From Kitasatospora acidiphila (GTDB lineage: Bacteria; Actinomycetota; Actinomycetes; Streptomycetales; Streptomycetaceae), in NCBI RefSeq assembly GCF_006636205.1, contig NZ_VIGB01000003.1, positions 6,078,501-6,142,500 on the forward strand: a DNA stretch of 64,000 nucleotides. Direction: 5' to 3'. This document shows positions 20,716 through 28,790 of the stretch, piece by piece; within the stretch, counting starts at the first letter, position 1, and each line of letters starts with the position of its first letter. The notes under the pieces were generated by a model. It worked only from the letters and a program-made list of their open reading frames with translations, was not told the origin of the DNA and searched no databases. The position numbers and the translations under genes are program-made.

Positions 20716-21672
20716 ATGCGTCGACCGATGGGCCTGGGGCTCGTGCTGGTGCTGCTCGCGCTCGCCGGTTGCACGGCGGGTGGCGGGCGGCCCGCGCCTG
20801 CCGGTGCGTCGGGGAGCGCGCCACCCAGCGCCAAGGCCCGCGCCTGGGTGCCCGGGGGGCCCTATGCGGCTCTCGGCGACTCCTACACGGCCGGGCTGCA
20901 ACTGCAGCCCGCCGGCGGTGGCCCCAAGGGCTGCGGGCGGTCGGCGGCCAACTATCCGTCGCTGGTCGCCCAGGGCCTCGGCCTGACGGGCGACCAGTTC
21001 ACCGACGCCAGCTGCACCAGCGCCACCACGGCCGACCTGACCGGCGCCCAGCAGGTGTCAGGCGGCCCGAACCCGCCCCAGCTGGACGCGCTCAATGCGC
21101 GGACCAGGCTGGTCACGGTCGGCATCGGCGGCAATGACGCGGGTTTCACCAACGTCTTCACCGAGTGCGCGGAACAGGGGCTGCTCCATCTGGTGGCGGT
21201 GGCCAAGGGCCAGGCGCCGTGCAAGGCCCACTACACCGCCGCCGACGGCAGCGACCAGCTGAGCGGCGTGCTGAAGACGGTGGGCGACCGGGTTTCCGCG
21301 GTGCTGCGCCAGGTGGCCCAGCGGTCACCCCAGGCCAAGGTCTTCCTGGTCGGCTACCCGGCGCTGCTGCCCAGCGATCCCGCCTCCTGCGGCGGGCTGC
21401 TCGGCGACACCGTCAGCAAGGGCGATCTGGCCTTCCTCGCCGAGCAGGAGCAGCGGCTGAACACCGTGCTGCGCGACCAGGCGGCGGCCGCCGGCGCGGT
21501 CTACGTGGACACCTACGCGCCCACCCAGGGGCACGACATGTGCGCCGGGCAGTCGGCCCGCTGGGTGGAGCCGCCGCTGCCGGCCGGTGGCATGGCACCG
21601 CTGCACCCCAACCTGGCCGGGCAGCAGGCGATGGCCGCCGCGGTGCTGGGGAGCATCCGGGCGGCCCGCTGA
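20716..21672 (+). CDS. SGNH/GDSL-family lipoprotein hydrolase
   Basis: About 318 residues. The signal peptide ends in a lipobox (LLALAGC, cysteine near residue 18), so it is predicted to be membrane-anchored outside the cell. SGNH motifs are in order: block I ALGDSYTAG with the nucleophile serine, block III GIGGNDAG and block V LHPNLAG with the catalytic histidine. Several cysteines in the mature part suggest disulfides, as in Streptomyces lipases/esterases of this type. GTG at 20713 and ATG at 20716 are both possible starts. Confidence 0.88.
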   Translation: MRRPMGLGLVLVLLALAGCTAGGGRPAPAGASGSAPPSAKARAWVPGGPYAALGDSYTAGLQLQPAGGGPKGCGRSAANYPSLVAQGLGLTGDQFTDASCTSATTADLTGAQQVSGGPNPPQLDALNARTRLVTVGIGGNDAGFTNVFTECAEQGLLHLVAVAKGQAPCKAHYTAADGSDQLSGVLKTVGDRVSAVLRQVAQRSPQAKVFLVGYPALLPSDPASCGGLLGDTVSKGDLAFLAEQEQRLNTVLRDQAAAAGAVYVDTYAPTQGHDMCAGQSARWVEPPLPAGGMAPLHPNLAGQQAMAAAVLGSIRAAR

Positions 21673-21685
21673 CCGGCGGTCCGCG

Positions 21686-22861
21686 CTACGGCTTCGACCA
21701 GTCGGTGCCGAGTGCGATCGCGGTGAGCTGGTCCGTGGTCAGGGCCAGCGGGCCGCCGGTGTAGGTGCGGCCGTCGGGCCCGTTCCAGGTGGAGACCTCC
21801 ACCCGGGTGCCGTCCGGGTGGAGGACGTCGATCTGTAGGCCGTGTGTGGTGCCGGTCTTGCCGGGCCCGTTGTCGCTGGTCATCACGGTGACTCCGGCCG
21901 CTGTACGGGTCGGTGTGGCGCCCGGGGGAGCGAAGTTCTGAAGGGACCAGCTGGGGGTGATGCTGATGCTCACCTGGCTGGTCCGCCCACTCAGGGTGAC
22001 CGCCAGGTGGACCGAGCCCGGCACCAGCTGCTTGCTCGTGTCGGCCTGGAAGGTGGCACCTTCGGGCAGCAGCTGCTTGGCGGAGTCGAGGATTTGCTGC
22101 GGTGTCCAATCGTTGGCCGTGATGGCCGGCTTGGTCAGCTCGGCGAACACCGGGTCCCAGGCGCTGCTCGCCAGCGTGTTGGTCAACTGCTGGGCGCTCA
22201 GCGGAGGGTCTGTGCGGGCAGTCGACGAGGATGGGTCGGGGGAGACGGCCTCGTCGATCCGCAGAGTCCGCCCGTCCGCGCCGACGTAGCTCAGTGTCCA
22301 GACGCCGGGCGCGGCCGCTGTGGGCTGGTTGAGCACCACGATCGAGCCGTCCGGACGCACGGTGCGGGTGCACTGGGTCGTGTCAGCGAAGAACGGGTCG
22401 GCACACTCGGTGCCGCTGGTCCACTGGGTGAGCGGCAGCGCGACCCGATCGGTGCTGAGTGACAGTAGGGCGGTGTCGTGCCCGTTGTCGTAGTTCATCG
22501 TGACCCTCGGCCCGGCGTTCTTCGCGCTGCCCTCGCCGATGCCGAAACCGAACGCCTGACTGACCTTGGCCGGCGGCAGCAGCGCGGTGAGCGTGTCGAC
22601 CATGAACTGCCCGTTGACCCGATCGCCGCCGTGCGCGGCCGATACCGTGGTCGGGCTCGGGCTCGGGCTCAGCGTGAGCGCGGTGGTCACGGCAGCGGCG
22701 GTCAGCACCGCCGCCGAGCCGGCCAGGGCGGCCCGGCGGCGGGCTCGCAGCCGTCGGCCGCGCCGCTCGGCGCCGTCGGTCAGTGCCGTGACCATGGTGC
22801 CCGGCGCCAGTTCGGCGGCCTCCCGCAGGCCCTGGATGAGCTTCTCGTCGAATGAACGCAT
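21686..22861 (-). CDS. Membrane-anchored partner of the SigE-family sigma factor (anti-sigma-like)
   Basis: 391 residues. A soluble N-terminal segment of about 40 residues (MRSFDEKLIQGLREAAELAPG), an Arg-rich turn (RRGRRLRARRRAALAG) and one membrane helix (about 45-65) are followed by a large extracytoplasmic domain. It lies 56 bp downstream of a SigE-family sigma gene on the same strand, the usual place for a regulator of the sigma factor. No zinc-binding HxxxCxxC motif of classical anti-sigma domains is seen, so the anti-sigma role is inference from position and topology. Confidence 0.7.
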   Translation of the reverse strand: MRSFDEKLIQGLREAAELAPGTMVTALTDGAERRGRRLRARRRAALAGSAAVLTAAAVTTALTLSPSPSPTTVSAAHGGDRVNGQFMVDTLTALLPPAKVSQAFGFGIGEGSAKNAGPRVTMNYDNGHDTALLSLSTDRVALPLTQWTSGTECADPFFADTTQCTRTVRPDGSIVVLNQPTAAAPGVWTLSYVGADGRTLRIDEAVSPDPSSSTARTDPPLSAQQLTNTLASSAWDPVFAELTKPAITANDWTPQQILDSAKQLLPEGATFQADTSKQLVPGSVHLAVTLSGRTSQVSISITPSWSLQNFAPPGATPTRTAAGVTVMTSDNGPGKTGTTHGLQIDVLHPDGTRVEVSTWNGPDGRTYTGGPLALTTDQLTAIALGTDWSKP

Positions 22862-22917
22862 GGCTGTGTGACCCCTTGTGGGAAGTGGAATGAACGGGGA
22901 TGTGCGGTGACGCCGGG

Positions 22918-23445
22918 TCAGAGCTCGGCGAACTGCTCCAGTTCCTCGCCGAGAGCGGTCCGCAGCTTCACCAGTGCCCGGGCGGCCCGCGAGCGCACGC
23001 CGCTGGCGCTCAGGCGCATCATCGCGGCGGTCTCCTCCACGCTGCGGTCCTCCCAGTAGCGCAGGACCAGCACGGTGCGGTCCTGCACCGGCAGCTCGCC
23101 CAGCGCCTTGAGTAGGGCCAGGCGCAGCTCGGGCTCAGTGTCGTGCACCGGTTGTTCGCTGAAGGTCGACGTCACGTGCTCGCCGCTGCTGCGCCGGCGG
23201 CGGTGCGTCAGGAAGGTGTTGACCAGCACGGTCTGCGCGTAGGCGGTCGGGTTGTCGAGCCGGCTGATCTTCCGCCAGCGGGCGAACAGCCGCGCAAGCG
23301 TCTCCTGGGCCAAGTCCTCGGCGAGATGCGCGTCACCGCCCGTTAGCAGGAATGCCGTGCGGACCAGATGGCACCCCCGGGCGGCCGCGAAATCCCTGAA
23401 GTCCAGCGGCTGCGCCGACGTGCCGCTCGATGGTGTGCGCTTCAT
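22918..23445 (-). CDS. RNA polymerase sigma factor, SigE family (ECF)
   Basis: 175 residues. Region 2 (about 15-80) contains HLVRTAFLLTGGDAHLAEDL, then AQETLARLFARWRKISRLDN. Region 4 (about 115-165) has LPVQDRTVLVLRYWEDRSVEET and the helix-turn-helix RLSASGVRSRAARALVKLR. This is the compact actinobacterial SigE family of ECF sigma factors. It is the first gene of a pair with the membrane protein at 21686. GGAAGG is very close to the ATG. The target regulon is not visible. Confidence 0.92.
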   Translation of the reverse strand: MKRTPSSGTSAQPLDFRDFAAARGCHLVRTAFLLTGGDAHLAEDLAQETLARLFARWRKISRLDNPTAYAQTVLVNTFLTHRRRRSSGEHVTSTFSEQPVHDTEPELRLALLKALGELPVQDRTVLVLRYWEDRSVEETAAMMRLSASGVRSRAARALVKLRTALGEELEQFAEL

Positions 23446-23466
23446 GACCTTCCAACGCGATGGGCC

Positions 23467-24234
23467 TCAGGTTGCGTCCCGGTCGTGCCGGTGACGGCCC
23501 GGAGTGGTGCCGAAGGCGTGCCGGAACGCCTCGATGAAGGCGCTGGGGGAGTGGTAGCCGCAGGCGGTCGCGGTGGCCGTGACCGAGCGGCCCTCGGCCA
23601 GCAGCACCAGCGCGTGGTGCAGTCGCAGTTGGGCCCGCCACTGCGGAAAGCTCAGGCCCAGCTCGCGGCGGAACAGCCGGCTCAGGGTGCGCTCCCCGGC
23701 GCCGACCGCGCGGCCGAGCTCGGCCAGGGTGCGCGGATCGCCGGGGTCGGCGGTGAGCAGCGCGGCCAGGTCGCGCAGCCGGGGATCACGCGGTTGCGGT
23801 AGCCCGAGCGGCAGTTCGGGCGCCTGGCGCAGCTGGTCCAGCGCTGCCTGCTCCAGGGTGCGGGCGGGCCGCCCGGTGGGCGCGTCGGGTCCGGTGAGGG
23901 CGGCGATCAGCTCGCGCAGCAGCGGGCTGACCGCGAGCACCGCCGGGCCGGCCAGCCGCAGCGGATTGACCGTCGCCGGGAACACCAGGCAGCGCAACTC
24001 GCTCGGCCCGTGCGCCTGGTGGGCGTGCGGCACGCCGGCCGGCAGCCAGACCGCGCGGTACGGCGGCACCACCCAGCTGCCTTGCGCCGTGGTCATCCGC
24101 AGCACTCCGCGTCCGGGCCAGGCCAGCTGGTTGACGTCGTGGTAGTGCCATTCGACCCGCTCCCGGTCGGCCATCGGGCGCAGTGACGGCCCGGGCGCGT
24201 CCCGGTGGGCCCAGGTGTGGCGGGTTGGCGACAC
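23467..24234 (-). CDS. AraC-family transcriptional regulator with cupin sensor
   Basis: About 255 residues from the GTG at 24234; an ATG at 24174 is an alternative. The N-terminal cupin-like domain shows VEWHYHDVNQLAWPG and PYRAVWLPAGVPHAH, typical of ligand-sensing AraC proteins. The C-terminal double helix-turn-helix (about 150-250) has LAELGRAVGAGERTLSRLFRR and GYHSPSAFIEAFRHAFG. It is divergent from the MFS transporter at 24289 with a 54-bp gap, so it probably regulates that gene. A long open frame upstream on this strand is only the mirror of the transporter gene. Confidence 0.9.
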   Translation of the reverse strand: MSPTRHTWAHRDAPGPSLRPMADRERVEWHYHDVNQLAWPGRGVLRMTTAQGSWVVPPYRAVWLPAGVPHAHQAHGPSELRCLVFPATVNPLRLAGPAVLAVSPLLRELIAALTGPDAPTGRPARTLEQAALDQLRQAPELPLGLPQPRDPRLRDLAALLTADPGDPRTLAELGRAVGAGERTLSRLFRRELGLSFPQWRAQLRLHHALVLLAEGRSVTATATACGYHSPSAFIEAFRHAFGTTPGRHRHDRDAT

Positions 24235-24288
24235 AACTGGGCAGGATAACGGAAGCCGGAACACCCTGTGGACGGTCAGGCTGGGTCC

Positions 24289-25541
24289 ATGACGAGCCGT
24301 GAGACCGGTGTCTGGCGCCGGATGCGACTGTGGGGCGCGGCGCATGCCGTCGACGACCTCTACCAGGGCCTGGTGCCCGCCATGGTGCCGTACTTCGTGC
24401 TGGAGCGCGGCTGGGGCTATGTGGCGGCCGGCGGACTGACGCTGGCCGCCACGCTCGGCAGCGCGCTGCCGCAACCGCTGATCGGCCTCGCGGTGGACCG
24501 CTGGCGGCTGCCCTGGCTGGCGGCGGCCGGGGTGGCGCTGGCCGGGACGGGGGTGGGGCTGTCCGGGCTGGTCGGCGGCTACCCGGTGGTCTGGGCGCTG
24601 CTGCTGCTCTCCGGAATCGGGGTGTCGATGTTCCACCCGGCGGCCGGCAAGGCGGCCCGGCAGGCGGCGGGGGAGAGCACCGCCGCGATGAGCGTCTTCG
24701 CGGCCGGCGGCAGCGTGGGCTTCTTCCTGGCTCCGGTGCTGGCCACTCCGGCGCTGGCGGCCTGGGGGGTGAAGTCGACCGCGCTCTTCCTGGCGCCGGC
24801 GATGCTGACGGCCGTGCTGCTGCACCGGGCCGGTGGGCGGCGCGGGGCGGCGGCGACCGGGGTGGCGGCCCGGACCGGTGGGACGGACCACTGGGGGCCG
24901 TTCCTGGTGCTCACCGGGGTGGCCGTGGTGCGCTCGATGGTCTTCTTCGGGGTCAGCACCTTCATCGAGCTGTACTGGCTGCGTCAGCTGCACGCCTCGC
25001 ACGCGCTGAGCGGGGCGGCGCTGGCCTGCTTCCTGGCCGGCGGGGTGACCGGGACGCTGGGCGGCGGCCGGCTGGCGGACCGGATCGGCATGGTGCGCAC
25101 CGCGCAGCTGGGGACGGTGCTGATCGTGCCGGTGCTGCTGGCGCTGCTGCTGGTGCCGGGCCGGTATCTGCCGCTGCTGTTCGCGGTGTTGACCGGGGCG
25201 GTGCTCAATCTGCCGTTCGCGGTGATGGTGAAGCTGGGGCAGGACTATCTGCCGAGCCGGCCGGGAACGGCGGCCGGGGTGACGCTGGGGCTGGCGGTGA
25301 GCGTCGGCGGGCTGGTCGCGCCGCCGCTCGGTCTGGTGGCTCAAGCGCACGGCCCGCGCGGGTGTTGGCGGTGGTCTGCGCGATGCCGGTGGCCGCCGTG
25401 CTGCTCGGGGCGTTCCTGGTGGAGCCGGAGCGGCTCAGGCGGTCGGGGCGGCCGTCATCGGCCGGTTCGGCAGATCCCGGTGCCGGCGGATCGGCGAGCA
25501 CAGCAGCACCGTCGCGGCCAGCGGTACGGCCGCGCAGCTGA
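24289..25541 (+). CDS. MFS transporter, Fsr-like (single frameshift in this sequence)
   Basis: 417 residues after repair, about 12 membrane helices. N-terminal features are AVDDLYQGLVPAMVPYFVLE and the loop ALPQPLIGLAVDRWR; the second half has GRLADRIGMVRTAQLG. Similar to fosmidomycin-resistance-type exporters. The frame breaks at the CCC run 25353-25355. One more C joins ...LVAQAHGP to ARVLAVVCAMPVAAVLLG and completes the last helix. The repaired gene ends at 25541 and overlaps the convergent gene's end by 107 bp. Probably controlled by the divergent AraC regulator. Confidence 0.85.
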
Positions 25542-26742
25542 GCCACATCGCCGTGCCGAGGCCGAACGCCTGGGCCAGGCCGCCGCCGAGCAGCGCGCCG
25601 ATCGGCATGGTGCCGTAGACCACGACGGCGGTGGTGGCGCTGGTGCGGCCGAACATCTCGGCGGGCACGTACCGCTGGATGAAGGTGGCCCGCAGCACAT
25701 TGCCGGCCACCACGCCGCCGGAGACCGCCAGACCGCCGACCAGGTAGCAGGCCGCGCCGGCGCCCTTGTCGGCGAGCGGGATCAGCAACGCCAGGACGGG
25801 CAGTCCGAGTTGGAAGAGCAGCAGGGCCCGGGCGGTGCCGATCGCGGCGCCGACCCGGCGGGCCACCGCGGCGCCGGCGATGCCGCCGAGGCCGGACAGC
25901 GCGATCAGGGTGCCGATCAGGCCCTGCGGCAGCCCGGCGCGGTTCAGCAGGAAGATCACCTGGATCGACTGGTAGGCCGTCAGCGCCAGGTTGGAGAGCC
26001 CGCCGTAGGCGAGGATCGAGCGCAGCCAGCTGTCGCCCAGCACCAGCCGCAGCCCTTCGCCGACGTCCTGCCGCAGGCTGCGCCGGGCCGCCGGCGCGGT
26101 CCGCCGCTCGGCCTCGTGGATCCGGGCCGTGCAGAGCACGGAGACCAGGAAGGTCACGGTGTTGGCGAACAGGCCGTTCACCGGCCCGAAGAACTGGGCG
26201 ATGGCACCGGCCGAGCTCCTGCCCGCGAACTGGGCGACCGAGGCGCTGCCCTGGATCTTGGCGTTGCCCTCGGCGCGGTCCGGCTCGGCCACCAGGGTGG
26301 GCAGCAGGGCGGTGTAGGCGGTCTGGAAGAAGACGGCGCTGACTCCGGCGCAGAAGGCCACCGCCAGCAGCTGGGGGAAGGTCAGCAGGCCGAGCGTGCC
26401 GGCCACCGGAATGGTCAGGTAGAGCAGCAGCGAGCAGGCCGCCGCGGCCAGCATCACCGGCCGGCGGCGCAGCCGGTCCACCCAGGCGCCGGCCGGCAGG
26501 CCGAGCAGCAGCCAGGGCAGCCAGGCGGCGGCGGTGAGCGAGCTGACCTTGAGCGCGTCGGCGTGCAGCACGACGGTGGCGATCAGCGGTAACGCCAGGT
26601 TGGTCACCGAGCCGCCGAACTGGCCGGTCACCTCGCCGGTGTAGAGGAGCCGGAAGTCGCGGTTGCGGCGCAGCAGGCTGCTGCCGGGCGTGCCGACGGT
26701 GGGGGCGGTGGTCGGGACCGCGGTGCGGGTCAGGGTGCGCAT
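25435..26742 (-). CDS. MFS transporter (DHA3/enterobactin-exporter-like)
   Basis: 435 residues with about 12 helices. Family features are RNRDFRLLYTGEVTGQFGGSV at the N-terminus, LLLGLPAGAWVDRLRRRPVM after helix 2, and QTAYTALLPTLV preceding helix 5. The ATG overlaps the stop of the ArsR gene by one base (TGATG), so the two are translationally coupled and the regulator very likely controls this exporter. Substrate unknown. Its 3' end overlaps the repaired end of the opposite MFS gene. Confidence 0.9.
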   Translation of the reverse strand: MRTLTRTAVPTTAPTVGTPGSSLLRRNRDFRLLYTGEVTGQFGGSVTNLALPLIATVVLHADALKVSSLTAAAWLPWLLLGLPAGAWVDRLRRRPVMLAAAACSLLLYLTIPVAGTLGLLTFPQLLAVAFCAGVSAVFFQTAYTALLPTLVAEPDRAEGNAKIQGSASVAQFAGRSSAGAIAQFFGPVNGLFANTVTFLVSVLCTARIHEAERRTAPAARRSLRQDVGEGLRLVLGDSWLRSILAYGGLSNLALTAYQSIQVIFLLNRAGLPQGLIGTLIALSGLGGIAGAAVARRVGAAIGTARALLLFQLGLPVLALLIPLADKGAGAACYLVGGLAVSGGVVAGNVLRATFIQRYVPAEMFGRTSATTAVVVYGTMPIGALLGGGLAQAFGLGTAMWLSCAAVPLAATVLLCSPIRRHRDLPNRPMTAAPTA

Positions 26743-27374
26743 CAGGACTCCTCGTCGGTGGCGTGCTCGTCGGTGGCGCTGTCGGGGCCGTACATCGGCA
26801 GGGTCTGGAACTGGATCAGCACCGGGCGGGCCTCGGCGGGCCGCGGGGCGTCGGGCTCCGGCACATGGCGGCGGATCACCGCCAGCAGTTCGGCGCCGAG
26901 GGCTCCCAGCTGCTCCGGCGTCATCCACACCTCGCCCCAGTCGGACATGTTTCCGGTGCCCACCCACTCGGGGGTGAGCGGTGTGGCCAGGGCCCGGGCG
27001 GCGCGCTGGAAGGAGCGCTCCAGGTAGTGGCGCTTGTAGACGTCGAGCGCCTGGGCGGTCGCCGGGTCCACGGTCAGCTCGGCGCTGTTGAAGGTCATCT
27101 TCGGCGAGCTGCGCTGCCACCAGCGCTCGCGCTTGGTGCCGCGCTCCTGGTCCTCGTTGATGAACCCGTGTTCGGCCAGCTGGCGCAGGTGCCAGCTGAG
27201 CGTTCCGGTGTTCTCGCCGAGGCGCTCGGCGAGCTTGGCGGAGGTGGCCGGCCCCTCGTCGGTCAGCAGGTCCAGGATCCGCATCCTCAGCGGGTGGGCC
27301 AGGGCGCGCAGGCTGCGCGGGTCGACGGTACGGGCCTGCGGGGTGGGCTGTTCGTCGTTCACGTCGTCGTCCAT
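26742..27374 (-). CDS. ArsR-type winged-helix transcriptional regulator
   Basis: 210 residues from the ATG at 27374. An ArsR-like helix-turn-helix (about 15-95) reads LRALAHPLRMRILDLLTDEG and LAERLGENTGTLSWHLRQLA, with an extended C-terminal helical region (about 100-200). No metal-binding CxC is seen, so this is not a metal sensor of the classical type. It is coupled to the downstream MFS gene. The double palindrome at 27390-27437 lies 16 bp upstream of its start and is the probable operator. Earlier in-frame starts would translate through that operator and are rejected. Confidence 0.9.
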   Translation of the reverse strand: MDDDVNDEQPTPQARTVDPRSLRALAHPLRMRILDLLTDEGPATSAKLAERLGENTGTLSWHLRQLAEHGFINEDQERGTKRERWWQRSSPKMTFNSAELTVDPATAQALDVYKRHYLERSFQRAARALATPLTPEWVGTGNMSDWGEVWMTPEQLGALGAELLAVIRRHVPEPDAPRPAEARPVLIQFQTLPMYGPDSATDEHATDEES

Positions 27375-27389
27375 GACCACGAAGATATC

Positions 27390-27437
27390 TTGCAGAGGAT
27401 TCTCTGCATAGAGCAATCTGCAGAGAATCCTCTGCAA
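27390..27437. promoter_or_regulatory. Double palindromic operator between ArsR-type regulator and dgt
   Basis: TGCAGAGGATTCTCTGCA (27391-27408) and its exact complement TGCAGAGAATCCTCTGCA (27419-27436) form an inverted repeat of 19-bp arms including one flanking base pair. Each arm is itself a TGCAGAG-N4-CTCTGCA palindrome, centres 28 bp apart. This fits two adjacent dimer sites and lies against the regulator start and 60 bp before dgt. Confidence 0.85.
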
Positions 27438-27496
27438 CTTTGAGCCGTGAGCGCGCTGCCCCCGATCCGTCACCGGCGCGGCGTACCGTGTCGCTG

Positions 27497-28780
27497 ATGG
27501 ACGACCCGACGAACGACGATCACGCCGAAGCCCGCTGGGTGCCCGAGCCGGACAAGCGGCCCGGTCGCACCGCCTTCCAGCGCGACCGCGCCCGGGTGCT
27601 GCATTCCGCCGCGCTGCGCCGGCTGGCCGGCACCACCCAGGTGGTCGCCCCGATGCGCAGCGACTTTCCCCGCACCCGGCTCACCCACTCGCTCGAATGC
27701 GCCCAGGTGGGGCGGGAGTTGGGGGCGGCCCTGGGCTGCGACCCGGATCTGGTGGAGACCGCCTGCCTCTCCCACGACCTGGGCCACCCGCCGTTCGGGC
27801 ACAACGGTGAGCAAGCGCTTGATCTGGCCGCCGCGGCCTGCGGCGGCTTCGAGGGCAACGCCCAGTCGCTGCGCATCCTCACCCGCCTGGAGCCCAAGCG
27901 CTTCGCCCCGCTGGACGAGCCGGCCGCCCGGCTGGCCCCCTGGCCGGGCCGCAGCGTCGGGCTCAACCTGACCCGGGCCGCGCTGGACGCCGCCACCAAG
28001 TACCCCTGGCCGCGCGGCGGCCACCCCACCGACCCCGACTCGCCCAAGTTCGGCGTCTACACCGACGACCTGCCGGTCTTCCGCTGGCTGCGCTCCGGCG
28101 CCCCGCACGGCCGCAAGTGCTTCGAGGCCACCGTGATGGACTGGTCCGACGACGTGGCCTACTCCACACACGACGTCGAGGACGGCATCTACGCCGGCCA
28201 CATCGACCCCGCCGCGCTGTCCAGCCCCGCCGAGCGGGCCGAGCTGTGCAAGGTCGCCGAGCAGTACGCGCCGGGCGCCGAGCCCGAGGAGTTCGCCGCG
28301 GCCCTGGACCGCCTGCAGCGCGAGGAGTGGTGGCCGCGCGGCTACGACGGCTCGCCGCGCTCCCGGGCCGGCCTCAAGGACCTCACCAGCCAGCTGATCG
28401 GCCGGTTCTGCCTGGCCGCCGAGCAGGCCACCCGGGCCCGCTACGGTCCGGGGCGGCTCACCAGGTACGCGGCCGAGCTGGTGGTGCCGCGCCCGGTGCG
28501 GCTGGAGTGCGCGGTGCTCAAGGCGGTCGCGGTGCGCTATGTGATGCAGCGCGTCGAGCAGGCCCAGCTGCGGGCCCGCCAGCGGGTGGTGATCGCCGAG
28601 CTGGCCGAGCTGCTGTCCGCGGGCGACCCCGCCGAGCTGGACCCGGTCTTCGCCGCCCAGTACGCCCACGCCGCCGACGACGGCGCCGCGCTGCGCGCAG
28701 TGATCGACCAGATCGCCAGCCTCACCGACGCCTCCGCCCTGGCCCTCCATGCCCGCCTGACCGGCACGCCTCTGAAGTAA
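27497..28780 (+). CDS. dgt: Deoxyguanosinetriphosphate triphosphohydrolase-like protein
   Basis: 427 residues, HD-domain dNTPase family, which hydrolyses dNTPs to nucleosides and triphosphate. Metal and substrate motifs are HSAALRRLAGTTQVV, RTRLTHSLECAQVGREL (the H of the HD set), CLSHDLGHPPFGHNGE (the HD pair) and YSTHDVEDGIYAG. ATG at 27497 is chosen; a GTG at 27488 is possible. It lies 10 bp before dnaG, the conserved actinobacterial arrangement linking dNTP control with primase. The upstream double palindrome could also affect its expression. Confidence 0.93.
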   Translation: MDDPTNDDHAEARWVPEPDKRPGRTAFQRDRARVLHSAALRRLAGTTQVVAPMRSDFPRTRLTHSLECAQVGRELGAALGCDPDLVETACLSHDLGHPPFGHNGEQALDLAAAACGGFEGNAQSLRILTRLEPKRFAPLDEPAARLAPWPGRSVGLNLTRAALDAATKYPWPRGGHPTDPDSPKFGVYTDDLPVFRWLRSGAPHGRKCFEATVMDWSDDVAYSTHDVEDGIYAGHIDPAALSSPAERAELCKVAEQYAPGAEPEEFAAALDRLQREEWWPRGYDGSPRSRAGLKDLTSQLIGRFCLAAEQATRARYGPGRLTRYAAELVVPRPVRLECAVLKAVAVRYVMQRVEQAQLRARQRVVIAELAELLSAGDPAELDPVFAAQYAHAADDGAALRAVIDQIASLTDASALALHARLTGTPLK

Positions 28781-28790
28781 ACTTCCCCGA

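Noticed and set aside
24235..25350. Upstream extension of the AraC frame into a 627-residue protein
   Set aside because: The extension mirrors the MFS gene on the other strand and has the Gln/Arg/Pro-rich look of antisense translation.
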